Assembly (NCBI RefSeq): GCF_014235785.1
Contig: NZ_CP060137.1
Location: 2,480,001-2,544,000 of the forward strand
From: Bacillus sp. PAMC26568
GTDB lineage: Bacteria; Bacillota; Bacilli; Bacillales; Bacillaceae
Length of the DNA stretch: 64,000 nucleotides
Direction: 5' to 3'
The translations under genes and the position numbers were made by a program. Positions 26,693 through 36,118 of this stretch are shown one piece after another. Below the pieces are notes generated by a model. It was not told the origin of the DNA. It was given only the letters and a program-made list of their open reading frames with translations, and did no database searches. The first letter of the stretch is position 1; the number at the start of each line of letters is the position of its first letter.

Positions 26693-26888
26693 GTTATACC
26701 CTTTCTCTAATCGAAAATAATATACCATGTATTTAAAAATAAATAAATAGAAATTTATAAATTTTGTCGAAAATTGATAGCCCTTTCTCACTACAAGTGT
26801 TTCTTTTCTAGAGATTTTTGCACACAGAGTGTTTGTTTATTCTATACTTTATTTACTATTTTTATTTCTAATTTGTATTTACGCAAAA

Positions 26889-26914
26889 AAAGAAAGGCAA
26901 CAGTGCCTTTCTTT
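26889..26914 (-). terminator. Intrinsic terminator of spoIIIE
   Basis: Perfect 11-bp stem AAAGAAAGGCA/TGCCTTTCTTT with a 4-nt loop followed by T's on the minus strand. It overlaps the spoIIIE stop codon (26913-26915). Confidence 0.9.
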
Positions 26915-29258
26915 ACGAACTTACTTCGTCATAATGATCTTTTGAAAGCAAGACCTCACGAGGTTTGCTGCCTTCATATGGGCCAACAACGCCACGGTCT
27001 TCCATTGCATCAATCAGTCTTGCAGCTCTAGTATATCCGACTCTGAAACGGCGCTGCAGCATGGAGACTGAAGCAGTTTGCATTTCTAAAACTAATTGAA
27101 CTGCATCATCATAAAGATCGTCACTGATCTCTTCTTTTACCTCAGCAGTTTCAGTAGGAATCATTTCCTCTTGATATTGAGCTCTTTGCTGTGAGATGAC
27201 ATAAGATACAACATGCTCCACTTCTTCGTCTGATAAAAATGCGCCTTGCACCCTGACAGGCTTCGATGCTCCTACAGGAAGAAACAGCATATCTCCTCTG
27301 CCAAGCAGCTTCTCTGCACCGCCCATATCAAGGATCGTTCTTGAATCCGTCTGAGACGAAACGCTGAACGCTATTCTTGAAGGTATATTTGCTTTTATGA
27401 CGCCTGTAATGACATCGACTGAAGGACGCTGTGTTGCAATTATTAAATGTATCCCTGCAGCACGTGCCATTTGTGATAAGCGGGTAATTGAATCTTCCAC
27501 ATCAGAAGAAGCAACCATCATTAAATCAGCGAGCTCATCGACAATGACAACAATATACGGGAACTCAGGATTTTTTGTTCCTTCTTCCAAGTTAGATCTT
27601 CTTATATATTCATTATAACCCTCAATATTCCGTGTTCCAGTATGGGAAAAGAGTTCATATCTTCTCTCCATTTCATTAACTACCTTTTTTAACGCCTGTG
27701 ATGCTTTTTTAGGATCCGTTACAACAGGAGCGAGCAAATGAGGAATTCCATTGTAAACATTCAGCTCTACCATCTTAGGATCAATCATCATCATCTTTAC
27801 TTCATGAGGTTTTGCTCTCATTAAAATACTGGTAATGATGCCATTAATACAGACGCTTTTCCCGCTTCCAGTAGATCCTGCCACTAGAAGATGCGGCATT
27901 TTATTCATTTCAGCCAATACCGAATCACCTGAAATATCCCTGCCAAGACCCATCAGCAGCTTTGCATCCGGACGGTCATTCGCTTTTGATTCTAATACTT
28001 CCCTCAAGGATACCATGGCAATCTCTGAATTTGGCACTTCAATGCCAATCGCTGACTTTCCTGGAATTGGCGCTTCAATCCGAATATCTTTTGCGGCAAG
28101 TGCAAGAGCTAAATCGTCACTTAGGTTGACAATTTTGCTTACCTTTACCCCAACATCAGGATATACTTCATATTTTGTAACTGCAGGCCCTAAATGAACT
28201 TGAGTCACTTTAGCCTTTACACCAAAACTTTGAAACGTCTTTTCAAGTTTTCTTGCATTTTCATAAATATTCTTTTTATCTGTTTGCTGGCTGTTGACTT
28301 TTGGCTGAGATAATAAATCCAGCGAAGGCAAGAGATATGATTTATTTTCTACTTCGGTAAACGTAATCGGCGGCGTCTTCGTTTCCTCAGGAGATACCGT
28401 TTCGTCTTTCTTCTTTGGTGTTCTTTCCTTTGGAGCAGGTCTTTCCTGCTCCTGATCAAACACCTTGATTTCTGGCTCAGTTCTATCAGCGAAGCTTGAA
28501 ATGATTGGCTCAATATGAACCATTTCACCTTCTTCTTCCACTTGATCATCTTGTTGCTTCGGTTCTTTTTTTATTTTTTTCGGTTTGGATCTTTGAGTAT
28601 TTTTAGCATTTTTAAAGGATTGCGGCAGGTTTTTCATATCTTCAAAAAACGCAATTGCCTGTGATTTCATAAAACTCCCAAATGGTCTTATCATTTTTCC
28701 AAGTGTTGTGCTTAAGGATCTGCCTGTAATCAGAACAATTCCAATCAGGATTAGAATAAATGAAATAATGCGTGATCCTGCTGCCGCAAACAAGTAATAT
28801 GATGCTGCAAAAAGAATGGCTCCGATCATTCCGCCTCCTAAATCCGGTGTGCGGATCTCTCCTTTTACTTCAAGCTGAAAAAGTTCCCACGTATTTGAGA
28901 TGACACTAGGTGAAGAAAGAACTCCTTGTTTTGTAAGCATTTGAAACAATGTAACATGACTCAGCAATAGGATAGCTGACAAGATACAATACAATCCTAC
29001 GATTTGCCGTGAAAATAATGAAGGCCACCTTCTGTTCCACATGATGTATGCAGATAAAACAAGCATTCCTATCAAGGCAGCCATAAACCATTCACCGATA
29101 AAAAATCGGAATAAAAAGACGAATGTTTTCCCGACAAACCCTAGATGAGCAATCGCTATCAGCGATATAGCCATCAGTACTAAGCCTATTAGTTCAAATT
29201 TTAACGTGTGTTTCCAGTCATCATTTTTTTTCTTTTGTCTCCGTTTTTGTTTTGCCAT
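26913..29258 (-). CDS. spoIIIE: DNA translocase SpoIIIE (FtsK family)
   Basis: ATP-driven DNA pump that moves the chromosome across the sporulation septum into the forespore. 781 residues: basic N-terminus, four to five membrane helices (about 20-165), a charged Lys/Glu-rich linker (about 200-300), the motor domain with Walker [14 protein letters not shown] near 455 and [12 protein letters not shown] near 555, then the DNA-recognition gamma winged helix (about 710-775, [17 protein letters not shown]). The ATG at 29258 follows AGGTGAT. The location before tepA/ylzJ matches B. subtilis spoIIIE rather than its vegetative paralogue SftA. Confidence 0.95.
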   Translation of the reverse strand: MAKQKRRQKKKNDDWKHTLKFELIGLVLMAISLIAIAHLGFVGKTFVFLFRFFIGEWFMAALIGMLVLSAYIMWNRRWPSLFSRQIVGLYCILSAILLLSHVTLFQMLTKQGVLSSPSVISNTWELFQLEVKGEIRTPDLGGGMIGAILFAASYYLFAAAGSRIISFILILIGIVLITGRSLSTTLGKMIRPFGSFMKSQAIAFFEDMKNLPQSFKNAKNTQRSKPKKIKKEPKQQDDQVEEEGEMVHIEPIISSFADRTEPEIKVFDQEQERPAPKERTPKKKDETVSPEETKTPPITFTEVENKSYLLPSLDLLSQPKVNSQQTDKKNIYENARKLEKTFQSFGVKAKVTQVHLGPAVTKYEVYPDVGVKVSKIVNLSDDLALALAAKDIRIEAPIPGKSAIGIEVPNSEIAMVSLREVLESKANDRPDAKLLMGLGRDISGDSVLAEMNKMPHLLVAGSTGSGKSVCINGIITSILMRAKPHEVKMMMIDPKMVELNVYNGIPHLLAPVVTDPKKASQALKKVVNEMERRYELFSHTGTRNIEGYNEYIRRSNLEEGTKNPEFPYIVVIVDELADLMMVASSDVEDSITRLSQMARAAGIHLIIATQRPSVDVITGVIKANIPSRIAFSVSSQTDSRTILDMGGAEKLLGRGDMLFLPVGASKPVRVQGAFLSDEEVEHVVSYVISQQRAQYQEEMIPTETAEVKEEISDDLYDDAVQLVLEMQTASVSMLQRRFRVGYTRAARLIDAMEDRGVVGPYEGSKPREVLLSKDHYDEVSS

Positions 29259-29351
29259 TTATTATCACCTATGTATGAATTTTGCTTGATAAACAAAGAA
29301 AGCAGCCAAATGCAGGCTGCGGACATGTTTGTGTAAAAATAGTATAGCACA

Positions 29352-29579
29352 TTATGATGAAAACGAGAATGTCATAGATATTTTTTGTCCCGGCGAATAG
29401 TTTTCATTTAAAAAGTGCTGCGGATCTGTACTTAATATTCTGACGATTTCGTATTGGTTTTGTTCTGCTTGCCTGACAACCATTTGCAACCCGTTCACTT
29501 CAATAGTTGATACACTCTCATAGTCAGAAGATTGCACTGGGAAAATGAGTTCTTCAGGCATTGAAGTGTATAGAATCAT
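29352..29579 (-). CDS. ylzJ: YlzJ-like small protein
   Basis: 75-residue conserved protein of unknown function, beginning [14 protein letters not shown], the YlzJ family hallmark. Its ATG overlaps the TGA of tepA by 4 nt, so the two are translationally coupled. This tepA-ylzJ linkage upstream of spoIIIE is conserved in Bacillus. Confidence 0.85.
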   Translation of the reverse strand: MILYTSMPEELIFPVQSSDYESVSTIEVNGLQMVVRQAEQNQYEIVRILSTDPQHFLNENYSPGQKISMTFSFSS

Positions 29580-30331
29580 TGCAGCATATTCTCCTTGCTT
29601 GTTTCGTCATGAGTATTTCCAATTAGTTCGTTCAATTTCATGATCGCTTGTCCGACGCCGCCGACTCCATCAATCAGACCATAATCAACGGCATCATTCC
29701 CGACCACATTCGTTCCAATATCGCGGGTTAAATTGCCTTTGGAAAACATAAGTTCTTTAAACTTTTCTTCCGTAATATTTGAATGTTTCGTAACAAAGTT
29801 TACTACTCGATCTTGCATTTTGTCTAAATACTCGAAAGTTTGCGGTACCCCAATAACTAGTCCCGTTAATCGAACTGGATGAATGGTCATGGTTGCCGTT
29901 TCTGCAATAAATGAATAGTCACAGGAGACAGCAATTGGAACTCCGATAGAATGGCCGCCGCCTAAAACAATTGATACAGTCGGTTTTGAGAGTGATGCAA
30001 GCATTTCAGCTATTGCCAATCCTGCTTCTACGTCTCCTCCGACTGTATTTAGAACTATAAGCAAACCTTCTATTTTAGGATTTTGTTCAATTGCGACGAT
30101 TTGCGGTATGACATGTTCGTATTTTGTTGTTTTATTTTGAGGAGGCAGCTGAATATGCCCTTCGATTTGCCCGATAATTGTCAGACAGTGGATTCTTGAA
30201 TCCTGCGACAATTGAGGAACGTTCGTTGATCCAAGCTGCTGGATTTTTTCAACTAGTGAAGGTTCTTTGCCCTCTTGTTTGTCCTGATTTGGTTCCGGGT
30301 TAGCTTGTATGTAGCTGGAATCTTTGCTCAT
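29576..30331 (-). CDS. tepA: Translocation-enhancing protein TepA (ClpP-like protease homologue)
   Basis: 251 residues of the ClpP/crotonase fold. After a polar N-terminus of about 60 residues come [18 protein letters not shown] near 98, the nucleophile region [14 protein letters not shown] near 128 (serine in HSIG), and the histidine in MTIHPVR near 152. The family was linked to presecretory protein translocation and to degradation of spore proteins during germination. The ATG at 30331 follows AAGGATGA. Only about 150 nt separate it from rnjB, with a terminator between. Confidence 0.9.
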   Translation of the reverse strand: MSKDSSYIQANPEPNQDKQEGKEPSLVEKIQQLGSTNVPQLSQDSRIHCLTIIGQIEGHIQLPPQNKTTKYEHVIPQIVAIEQNPKIEGLLIVLNTVGGDVEAGLAIAEMLASLSKPTVSIVLGGGHSIGVPIAVSCDYSFIAETATMTIHPVRLTGLVIGVPQTFEYLDKMQDRVVNFVTKHSNITEEKFKELMFSKGNLTRDIGTNVVGNDAVDYGLIDGVGGVGQAIMKLNELIGNTHDETSKENMLQ

Positions 30332-30455
30332 ATGGCTTCATCCTTCCTTTCATGAATGCTTTTATTATTCTCAGGACTTCTTGAAAACATTCGAACGGGC
30401 TGTAAATATTAGAACTTGCAGAAAAAACAATCGAAACTGTTTTTTGATAAAGTAA

Positions 30456-30481
30456 AAAAGAGCCCTTTAAAAGGCTCTTTT
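30456..30481 (-). terminator. Intrinsic terminator of rnjB
   Basis: AAAAGAGCC/GGCTCTTTT arms on the minus strand with a T tract after, directly downstream of the rnjB stop codon. Confidence 0.85.
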
Positions 30482-30483
30482 GC

Positions 30484-32148
30484 TTAGATTTCCATAATGA
30501 TCGGCAGAATCATTGGTCTGCGCTTCGTTTGTTCAAATAAGAATCGATTCAGCGCTTCACGGATATTTAATTTTAATGCGGACCAATCAATGCCATGACC
30601 CTGCATGCTTTTTTCAACGATTTCAGATACGATTTCAGATGCTTTTAAAATGAGCTCTTCAGATTCACGCACATATACAAATCCTCTAGAAATGATTTCA
30701 GGCCCTGAGATCATTGTTTTTTTGGATCGATCTAGCGTGACAACAACAATTAATATTCCGTCCTGTGAGAGGAGCCTGCGGTCTCTCAGCACAATATTTC
30801 CGATATCACCGACACCAAGTCCATCTATTAACACATTTCCAGAAGGAACTTTCGAAATGGATCTTACTTTTTGCTGGTTAAATTCAACGACATCGCCTTT
30901 TTCCACAACAAAAATATTTTCTTTTTCTATTCCAACAGATTGTGCAAGCTTGGCATGTGCTTTTTGCATTTTATATTCACCATTGACTGGTATAAAATAC
31001 TTTGGTTTCATCATAGTCAGCATTAGTTTTAATTCTTCCTGGCTGCCATGGCCGGAAACATGGATTTGCTTTTGCCCAAAAATAACATTTGCGCCAGCAC
31101 GGTATAACAAATCGACTGTTTTTGAAAATTGGAGTTCATTCCCTGGAACAGGTGTTGCAGAGATAATTACGGTATCATCTTTTTCAATTCTTATTTGTTT
31201 ATGAGCACCTTTTGCCATTCGAGTTAAAACAGTAAGCGGTTCACCTTGATGGCCTGTTGTCAAAATAGCTACTTCATTTTTAGGATATTTATCGATATCT
31301 TGGACGGGTATGATTAAATTCTCACTATCAATGATGTATCCTAATTTTTCTGCTATTTCATAAACGTTTTTAATTGAGTTTCCAAGCAGAACAAGTTTTC
31401 TTTTATTCTCAGATGCCGCTTGGATCACCTGGACAATACGGTTAATATTCGATGCAAAAATCGCAACAATCGTTCTGCCTTCAGCTGTATACATGGCGTC
31501 AGAAATTTCTTCCCCGACTACAGTCTCAGATGCTGTAAAACCTGGACGCTCAGCATTTGTACTATCTGAGAGCAGACACAATACGCCTTGTTCGCCAATC
31601 AATGCCATTTTCCCTAAATCTGAGCTTGTATTCAAGACAGGTGTGGCATCAAATTTGAAGTCTCCAGTATGAACAATCGAGCCAAGTGATGTGTGAAAGC
31701 AAACGCCGACAGAGTCAGGTATGCTGTGAATCGTTCTGAAGAATGATACGTTGACACCATCAAATTCAAGAACAGTTGAAGAATCAACTTCCTGATAGTC
31801 TGCTTTTTGCTTTGGATTTACTTCTTTTACTTTTTGAGAAACTAAGGAAAGCGTCAGTTTTGTCCCATAAACAGGTACCGATAAATGTCTAAGAACGTAG
31901 AAAACGCCGCCAATATTCTCGTCGTGACCGTGTGTTAAAAAGATGCCCTTCACTCGGTCTGCATTTTCACGCAAGTATGTAATATCAGGAATGACCATAT
32001 CAATCCCTAACATCCCAGCTTCTGGATACATCAATCCAGCATCAACGATAAAGATGTTATGATCGATTTCAATGACATACATATTCTTGCCAATTTCTCC
32101 GACTCCGCCTAGGGCAATAATCTTGATGTTTTCTGTCTGTTTATTCAA
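30484..32148 (-). CDS. rnjB: Ribonuclease J2
   Basis: Metallo-beta-lactamase/beta-CASP ribonuclease that partners RNase J1 in RNA processing and 5'-3' decay. The metal motif reads THGHDENIGG near residue 72, rather than the HGHEDHIGG form of J1. The changed residues are the J2 hallmark and explain its weak catalysis. SGHGSQEELKLML near 365 is the beta-CASP region, and the C-terminal domain ends PIIMEI. Start at the TTG at 32148 (LNKQTENIKI), eight nt after AGGGAGG, giving 554 residues against 555 in B. subtilis. Confidence 0.95.
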   Translation of the reverse strand: MNKQTENIKIIALGGVGEIGKNMYVIEIDHNIFIVDAGLMYPEAGMLGIDMVIPDITYLRENADRVKGIFLTHGHDENIGGVFYVLRHLSVPVYGTKLTLSLVSQKVKEVNPKQKADYQEVDSSTVLEFDGVNVSFFRTIHSIPDSVGVCFHTSLGSIVHTGDFKFDATPVLNTSSDLGKMALIGEQGVLCLLSDSTNAERPGFTASETVVGEEISDAMYTAEGRTIVAIFASNINRIVQVIQAASENKRKLVLLGNSIKNVYEIAEKLGYIIDSENLIIPVQDIDKYPKNEVAILTTGHQGEPLTVLTRMAKGAHKQIRIEKDDTVIISATPVPGNELQFSKTVDLLYRAGANVIFGQKQIHVSGHGSQEELKLMLTMMKPKYFIPVNGEYKMQKAHAKLAQSVGIEKENIFVVEKGDVVEFNQQKVRSISKVPSGNVLIDGLGVGDIGNIVLRDRRLLSQDGILIVVVTLDRSKKTMISGPEIISRGFVYVRESEELILKASEIVSEIVEKSMQGHGIDWSALKLNIREALNRFLFEQTKRRPMILPIIMEI

Positions 32149-32189
32149 TTGGTAATCCTCCCTGAACCCGTCCAATACAACTAATGATT

Positions 32190-32219
32190 ATTATAACTGA
32201 TGAAAGAAATGGAATACAA
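32190..32219 (-). promoter_or_regulatory. Sigma-A promoter of rnjB
   Basis: Minus-strand TTGTAT (32214-32219), 18-bp spacer, TATAAT (32190-32195, perfect -10), about 40 nt upstream of the TTG start. Confidence 0.7.
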
Positions 32220-32442
32220 GGAAATAATCTCTTATAACTAAAATCCATGAAATTATTTAATGATAACAAAGCAATTAAATTCTCATATTTCCGCAAATAA
32301 AAATGGCCAATCAGATGTGAACTACTTCCCGAATAATGGACACTTAATAAAAAGTGCCCCTTATTCAGTTTTTCTATGTCTAAACGAGTGAACCCGTTTA
32401 TAATTAAATCATTAATTTGAACGAAGAAAGAGGCAGGCACTG
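32220..32442. other. AT-rich intergenic stretch with an imperfect palindrome, no gene
   Basis: No credible coding frame. 32331-32367 forms an imperfect palindrome (GAATAATGGACACTT against AAGTGCCCCTTATTC, 13 of 15 pairing), and 32391-32410 a short AAACG/CGTTT hairpin. As a transposase relic follows at 32443, the palindrome may be debris of an insertion-sequence end. Confidence 0.4.
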
Positions 32443-32661
32443 AAGAACGACGTTAAATGGTGCATCAGGGAAATATCATCTTATTGGGAATTCTTCTTTG
32501 GTCATTTTAAGGATCATGTTAATTACAAAGCCTGTGACAACTACCACCAGTTAAAGCAAGAAGTTGATCTGTTTATGGAAGAGTATAATCATCATCGTTA
32601 TCAATGGGGACTAGAAAAAATGACCCCGGCTCAATACCGGGGTCATTTACTAGCTGCTTAA
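32443..32661 (+). pseudogene. C-terminal remnant of an IS3-family (IS150-group) transposase
   Basis: A plus-strand frame reads FFGHFKDHVNYKACDN, then LFMEEYNHHRYQWGLEKMTP, then AQYRGHLLAA and a stop. This is the end of an IS3/IS150 DDE integrase domain, including the last catalytic glutamate neighbourhood and the family's YQW-L-KMTP-QYR motif. Upstream of WEFFFGH the sequence no longer resembles the expected RKGNC-DN region, and a TGA closes the frame at 32440. About three quarters of the protein and both ends of the element are gone, so it is an inert relic. It lies downstream of dapA and upstream of rnjB, pointing against both. Confidence 0.85.
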
Positions 32662-32744
32662 GTCTCTTTTTTATTAATTGAATATAAATAATTTCAAGCA
32701 ATTATTAATAGCTGCAGCTATGCAAGGAACCACTGCTTTTGTTC

Positions 32745-33617
32745 TTACAAGGAAGTCAACACTTTCGTTAATTCGCTTCTTTCAGTTTCAGTTAAAGAAA
32801 TCAAAGGCAGTCTTACAGGTCCAACATCAAGGCCTCTTAACTGAAGTGCTGTTTTTACAGGTGCAGGGTTTGGTGCTTTAAATAACTGTTTCATTATTGG
32901 AAGCAGCTGTCGGTGAATGGCGCCTGCTCTTACAGTTTCACCTGATTGAAAGGCTGCAATCATTTCCTGCATTTCATTTCCGATAACATGGGATGCAACA
33001 GATACAATTCCTGTTCCTCCTATTGCCAAAACAGGAAGAGTTAAGGCGTCATCACCTGAATACAGTACAAAATCTTCGGGCGTTCTTGAAATGATTTCTG
33101 ACATTGCATCAAGGTCTCCGCTTGCCTCTTTCACAGCTGCCACATTCGGTATTTCAGCAAGTCTTGCAATCGTATCAGGAGATATGCTGACTACGGTGCG
33201 TCCTGGAACGTTATAAATCATAACAGGAAGGCTCGTTGATTCTGCGATGGTTTTAAAATGCAGATAAAGGCCATCTTGATTAGGCTTATTATAATAAGGT
33301 GCAACAAGCATAACAGCATCAACACCCGCCGCTTCTGCTTTTTTAGTTAAATCGATTGATGCTTTCGTATTGTTGCTTCCAGTCCCTGCAATGACAGGCA
33401 CTCTTCCATTTACTTCAGCAACAATAAACTTAAACAATGCTACTTTTTCCTCAACTGTTAGTGTTGGAGATTCTCCTGTCGTACCAGCAACAACAAGTGA
33501 ATCAGATCCATTTTGTATTAAATAGTTGACAAGCTGTGATGTTTTCGTAAAATCGATGTTTCCATTTTTATCAAATGGGGTAACCATTGCGGTTGAAATC
33601 TTTCCAAAGTCAATCAT
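32745..33617 (-). CDS. dapA: 4-hydroxy-tetrahydrodipicolinate synthase
   Basis: Class I aldolase condensing pyruvate with aspartate semialdehyde, the first committed step to diaminopimelate, lysine and dipicolinate. The 290 residues equal B. subtilis DapA. Motifs: VVAGTTGESPTL near 42, MIYNVPGRT with the catalytic tyrosine near 133, the Schiff-base lysine in AAVKEASGD near 161, and GGTGIVSVAS near 188. Start at the ATG at 33617, seven nt after GAGGAG. It is the last gene of asd-dapG-dapA. I see no convincing terminator downstream, where the IS remnant begins. Confidence 0.96.
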   Translation of the reverse strand: MIDFGKISTAMVTPFDKNGNIDFTKTSQLVNYLIQNGSDSLVVAGTTGESPTLTVEEKVALFKFIVAEVNGRVPVIAGTGSNNTKASIDLTKKAEAAGVDAVMLVAPYYNKPNQDGLYLHFKTIAESTSLPVMIYNVPGRTVVSISPDTIARLAEIPNVAAVKEASGDLDAMSEIISRTPEDFVLYSGDDALTLPVLAIGGTGIVSVASHVIGNEMQEMIAAFQSGETVRAGAIHRQLLPIMKQLFKAPNPAPVKTALQLRGLDVGPVRLPLISLTETERSELTKVLTSL

Positions 33618-33650
33618 AGTGACACTCCTCTTTTTCATTCAAGATCAAGC

Positions 33651-34865
33651 TCATTTTGAAAGATCAAATGCATCGTGTAAAGCATTTACTGCATTTATCA
33701 TATCCTCTTCTCTTACCAATACCCAAATTGTCGTATGACTATCAGCAGATTGAAGAATTTGAATGCCTTGTTCTGACAGAGCTGTTACAATTTTAGCTGT
33801 TACACCAGGGACTCCTGCTATACCCGCTCCGACTGTTGAAACTTTAGCGCAATGTCTTTTTACGCCAGGTTCATAATCCAAACCTCTTAAAATTTCGACA
33901 GCTTGATCTGTGAGTTCTTCAGCAACCGTATAAATGACTGCTCTTGGCGTAATGTTGAAGAAATCAACACTGATCCCTGCGCGAGCCATAGCCTTGAATA
34001 CTTCAGCCTGGACTTCGTATTGACCTTCTTTTGCAGTTACTTTAATTTGAGTGACATTTGAAACATTGGCAATCCCCGTAATGAGACGGTCATGGATGTC
34101 ACTTCCCAAATTTTCCGAGTGATGTGATGTGACAAGTGTGCCGAGTCCTTCAGAATAGGTTGAACGTATTCTGATTGGCACTTTAGCCTGCATCGCAATT
34201 TCTACTGCTCTTGGATGAATAACCTTAGCACCCTGATAAGCCAAATTGCAAATTTCTGTATATGTTACCATAGTCAGCGGCTTTGCCCTTTCTACAATGC
34301 GTGGATCAGCTGTCATAACACCTTCAACATCAGTAAAAATGTCGATGAAATCAGATTCAAGTGCTGCACCTAGGGCTGCAGCTGAAGTATCACTTCCGCC
34401 TCTGCCTATCGTTGTAATGTCACCATTTTTAGTTGCACCCTGAAAGCCGGCTACGACAACTACATCATAGTGTTCGAGCTCACTTCTGAGACGTTCGCAT
34501 CGCATATCAAGGATTTTAGCATTTGTGTAATCTTCATTGGTTAAAAATCCTGCCTGTGCTCCGCTCATTGATGTTGCTGCAATTCCTTCCGACTGCAGCA
34601 TGCTGGTAAAAATAACAGAAGAAATGGTTTCACCGCATGATAAAAGCATATCCTGTTCGCGTTTTGAAATGGATGCAATTCCTCCATACAGAAGATTTAA
34701 TAAGGAATCTGTTGCATATGGATCTCCATTTCTGCCCATTGCAGAAACGACTACAACGACTTTATACTTCTCTTTTAATGCATCTCTAATATGTTTTAGC
34801 GCCATTTTGCGGCCGTGATCATCTTTTACAGACGTCCCGCCGAATTTTTGAACGATTATTTTCAT
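33651..34865 (-). CDS. dapG: Aspartokinase I (diaminopimelate-sensitive)
   Basis: Phosphorylates aspartate at the head of the aspartate pathway. 404 residues, identical in length to B. subtilis DapG. Nucleotide/substrate motif VQKFGGTSVKD near residue 4, then TTIGRGGSDTSAAAL near 153, and two ACT domains in the C-terminal half (from about 265), where feedback inhibitors bind. In B. subtilis this isozyme is inhibited by meso-diaminopimelate and supplies spore and wall precursors. ATG at 34865 after GGGGTG. It lies between asd and dapA. Confidence 0.95.
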   Translation of the reverse strand: MKIIVQKFGGTSVKDDHGRKMALKHIRDALKEKYKVVVVVSAMGRNGDPYATDSLLNLLYGGIASISKREQDMLLSCGETISSVIFTSMLQSEGIAATSMSGAQAGFLTNEDYTNAKILDMRCERLRSELEHYDVVVVAGFQGATKNGDITTIGRGGSDTSAAALGAALESDFIDIFTDVEGVMTADPRIVERAKPLTMVTYTEICNLAYQGAKVIHPRAVEIAMQAKVPIRIRSTYSEGLGTLVTSHHSENLGSDIHDRLITGIANVSNVTQIKVTAKEGQYEVQAEVFKAMARAGISVDFFNITPRAVIYTVAEELTDQAVEILRGLDYEPGVKRHCAKVSTVGAGIAGVPGVTAKIVTALSEQGIQILQSADSHTTIWVLVREEDMINAVNALHDAFDLSK

Positions 34866-34892
34866 TCTTACACCCCGACTCTATACGTAAGA

Positions 34893-34927
34893 GAAGAGAG
34901 CAGGTATTATGTACCCTCGCTCTCTTC
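34893..34927 (-). other. Hairpin in the asd-dapG gap
   Basis: 9-bp arms GAAGAGAGC/GCTCTCTTC plus an inner GGTA/TACC. Only a weak TCTT follows on the minus strand, so it is at best a partial terminator or an mRNA-processing/stability structure within the operon. Confidence 0.5.
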
Positions 34928-34935
34928 GATGTTGC

Positions 34936-35979
34936 TTAAACTAGTTTCAATTTAACAAGGCTTTCTGCAATTTGAACGGAATTCCATGCTGCACCTTTTA
35001 AAAGGTTATCAGACACAATCCATAAATGGAAGCCATTTGCTCGATCTGGATCTTTGCGGATGCGTCCGACAAAAACATCATTTTTTCCGACGCAGTCTGC
35101 CGGCATTGGATATGTTTGTGTGAGCGGATCATCCTGCAGGGTTACACCTGGTGCATCTTTTAATAAAGCATGAATGTCTTGCACTGAACCAGGATTTGAA
35201 TCCAATTCGATATAGACAGATTCAGAATGGCCCGTTTCAACTGGAATGCGCACACATGTGGCTGCAATCTCCAGATTTGACATGTGCATGATTTTTTTCG
35301 TTTCATTCATCATTTTCATTTCTTCAAATGTAAAGCCGTTTTCTTCAAACTTATCAATTTGAGGAATGGCATTGAATGCTATTTGGAAATGCTTTTTATC
35401 GCCTTTTACAGGAAGAATTTCAGGTGTGAACTCTTTTCCGGCCAAAATAGCTTCTGATTGACTTTTCAATTCTTCAATCGCTGCAGCACCGGAGCCTGAT
35501 ACCGCCTGGTAAGTCGATACGATTACTTTGTTTAATCCAAAAGCCTTGCGCAACGGTTCAAGTGCAACCACCATTTGGATTGTAGAGCAGTTTGGATTTG
35601 CAATAATTCCATTATGTTCTTTTAAATCTTCCGCATTTACCTCCGGAACGACAAGCGGAACATTTTCATCCATGCGGAAGGCACTTGTATTATCAACAAC
35701 AATAGCACCGTGCTTAACTGCTTCCGGGGCAAGCTCTTTAGAAACACTGCCGCCTGCACTGAATAGCGCAATCTGTACACCTTCAAAGCTTTCAGGCTTT
35801 GCAGCTTGAACCACATATTCTTTCCCTTTAAAAGTTACTTTTTTGCCTGCTGATCTCTCAGAAGACAACAAAGTAAGCTTAGAGATTGGAAAATCACGCT
35901 CTTCTAAAGTTTGCAGCATCTGCTGTCCTACTGCACCTGTGGCTCCAACAACGGCAACATGATATCCATTTGTATTCAT
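34936..35979 (-). CDS. asd: Aspartate-semialdehyde dehydrogenase
   Basis: Reduces aspartyl phosphate to the semialdehyde with NADPH. 347 residues: nucleotide-binding VVGATGAVGQQML near residue 10, catalytic cysteine in ANPNCSTIQMV near 130, and the active-site histidine in the later VETGHSESVY region. ATG at 35979. It heads the asd-dapG-dapA group and has a promoter at 36050-36078, separate from that of the sporulation-specific dpaAB just upstream, so it can be expressed in growing cells. Confidence 0.95.
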   Translation of the reverse strand: MNTNGYHVAVVGATGAVGQQMLQTLEERDFPISKLTLLSSERSAGKKVTFKGKEYVVQAAKPESFEGVQIALFSAGGSVSKELAPEAVKHGAIVVDNTSAFRMDENVPLVVPEVNAEDLKEHNGIIANPNCSTIQMVVALEPLRKAFGLNKVIVSTYQAVSGSGAAAIEELKSQSEAILAGKEFTPEILPVKGDKKHFQIAFNAIPQIDKFEENGFTFEEMKMMNETKKIMHMSNLEIAATCVRIPVETGHSESVYIELDSNPGSVQDIHALLKDAPGVTLQDDPLTQTYPMPADCVGKNDVFVGRIRKDPDRANGFHLWIVSDNLLKGAAWNSVQIAESLVKLKLV

Positions 35980-36049
35980 TTTTCAAAACTCCTTCCGCGA
36001 TTATCCGGCTGCTGCCTGATTAACTTCATATCATATTACATATTAGTTT

Positions 36050-36078
36050 ATCATAGACTAGGTCCATTCATTATACAA
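36050..36078 (-). promoter_or_regulatory. Sigma-A promoter of asd-dapG-dapA
   Basis: Minus-strand TTGTAT (36073-36078), 17-bp spacer, TATGAT (36050-36055), about 70 nt upstream of asd and just downstream of the dpaB stop. Confidence 0.6.
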
Positions 36079-36118
36079 CTATGATTTTTTCTTGCCTTCT
36101 ATTCTATCAAGAAGTCTT

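Noticed and set aside
26913-29258. spoIIIE as a mobile-element DNA translocase
   Set aside because: Full-length, with the gamma domain and the conserved chromosomal neighbourhood of the host gene.
30605-31204. 199-codon plus-strand open frame inside rnjB
   Set aside because: Antisense shadow of a strongly conserved RNase J2 gene; Ser/Thr/Phe-rich composition typical of the reverse frame, no ribosome-binding site.
32141-32440. 99-codon minus-strand frame upstream of rnjB
   Set aside because: Overlaps the rnjB promoter and start in another frame, composition not protein-like, no ribosome-binding site.
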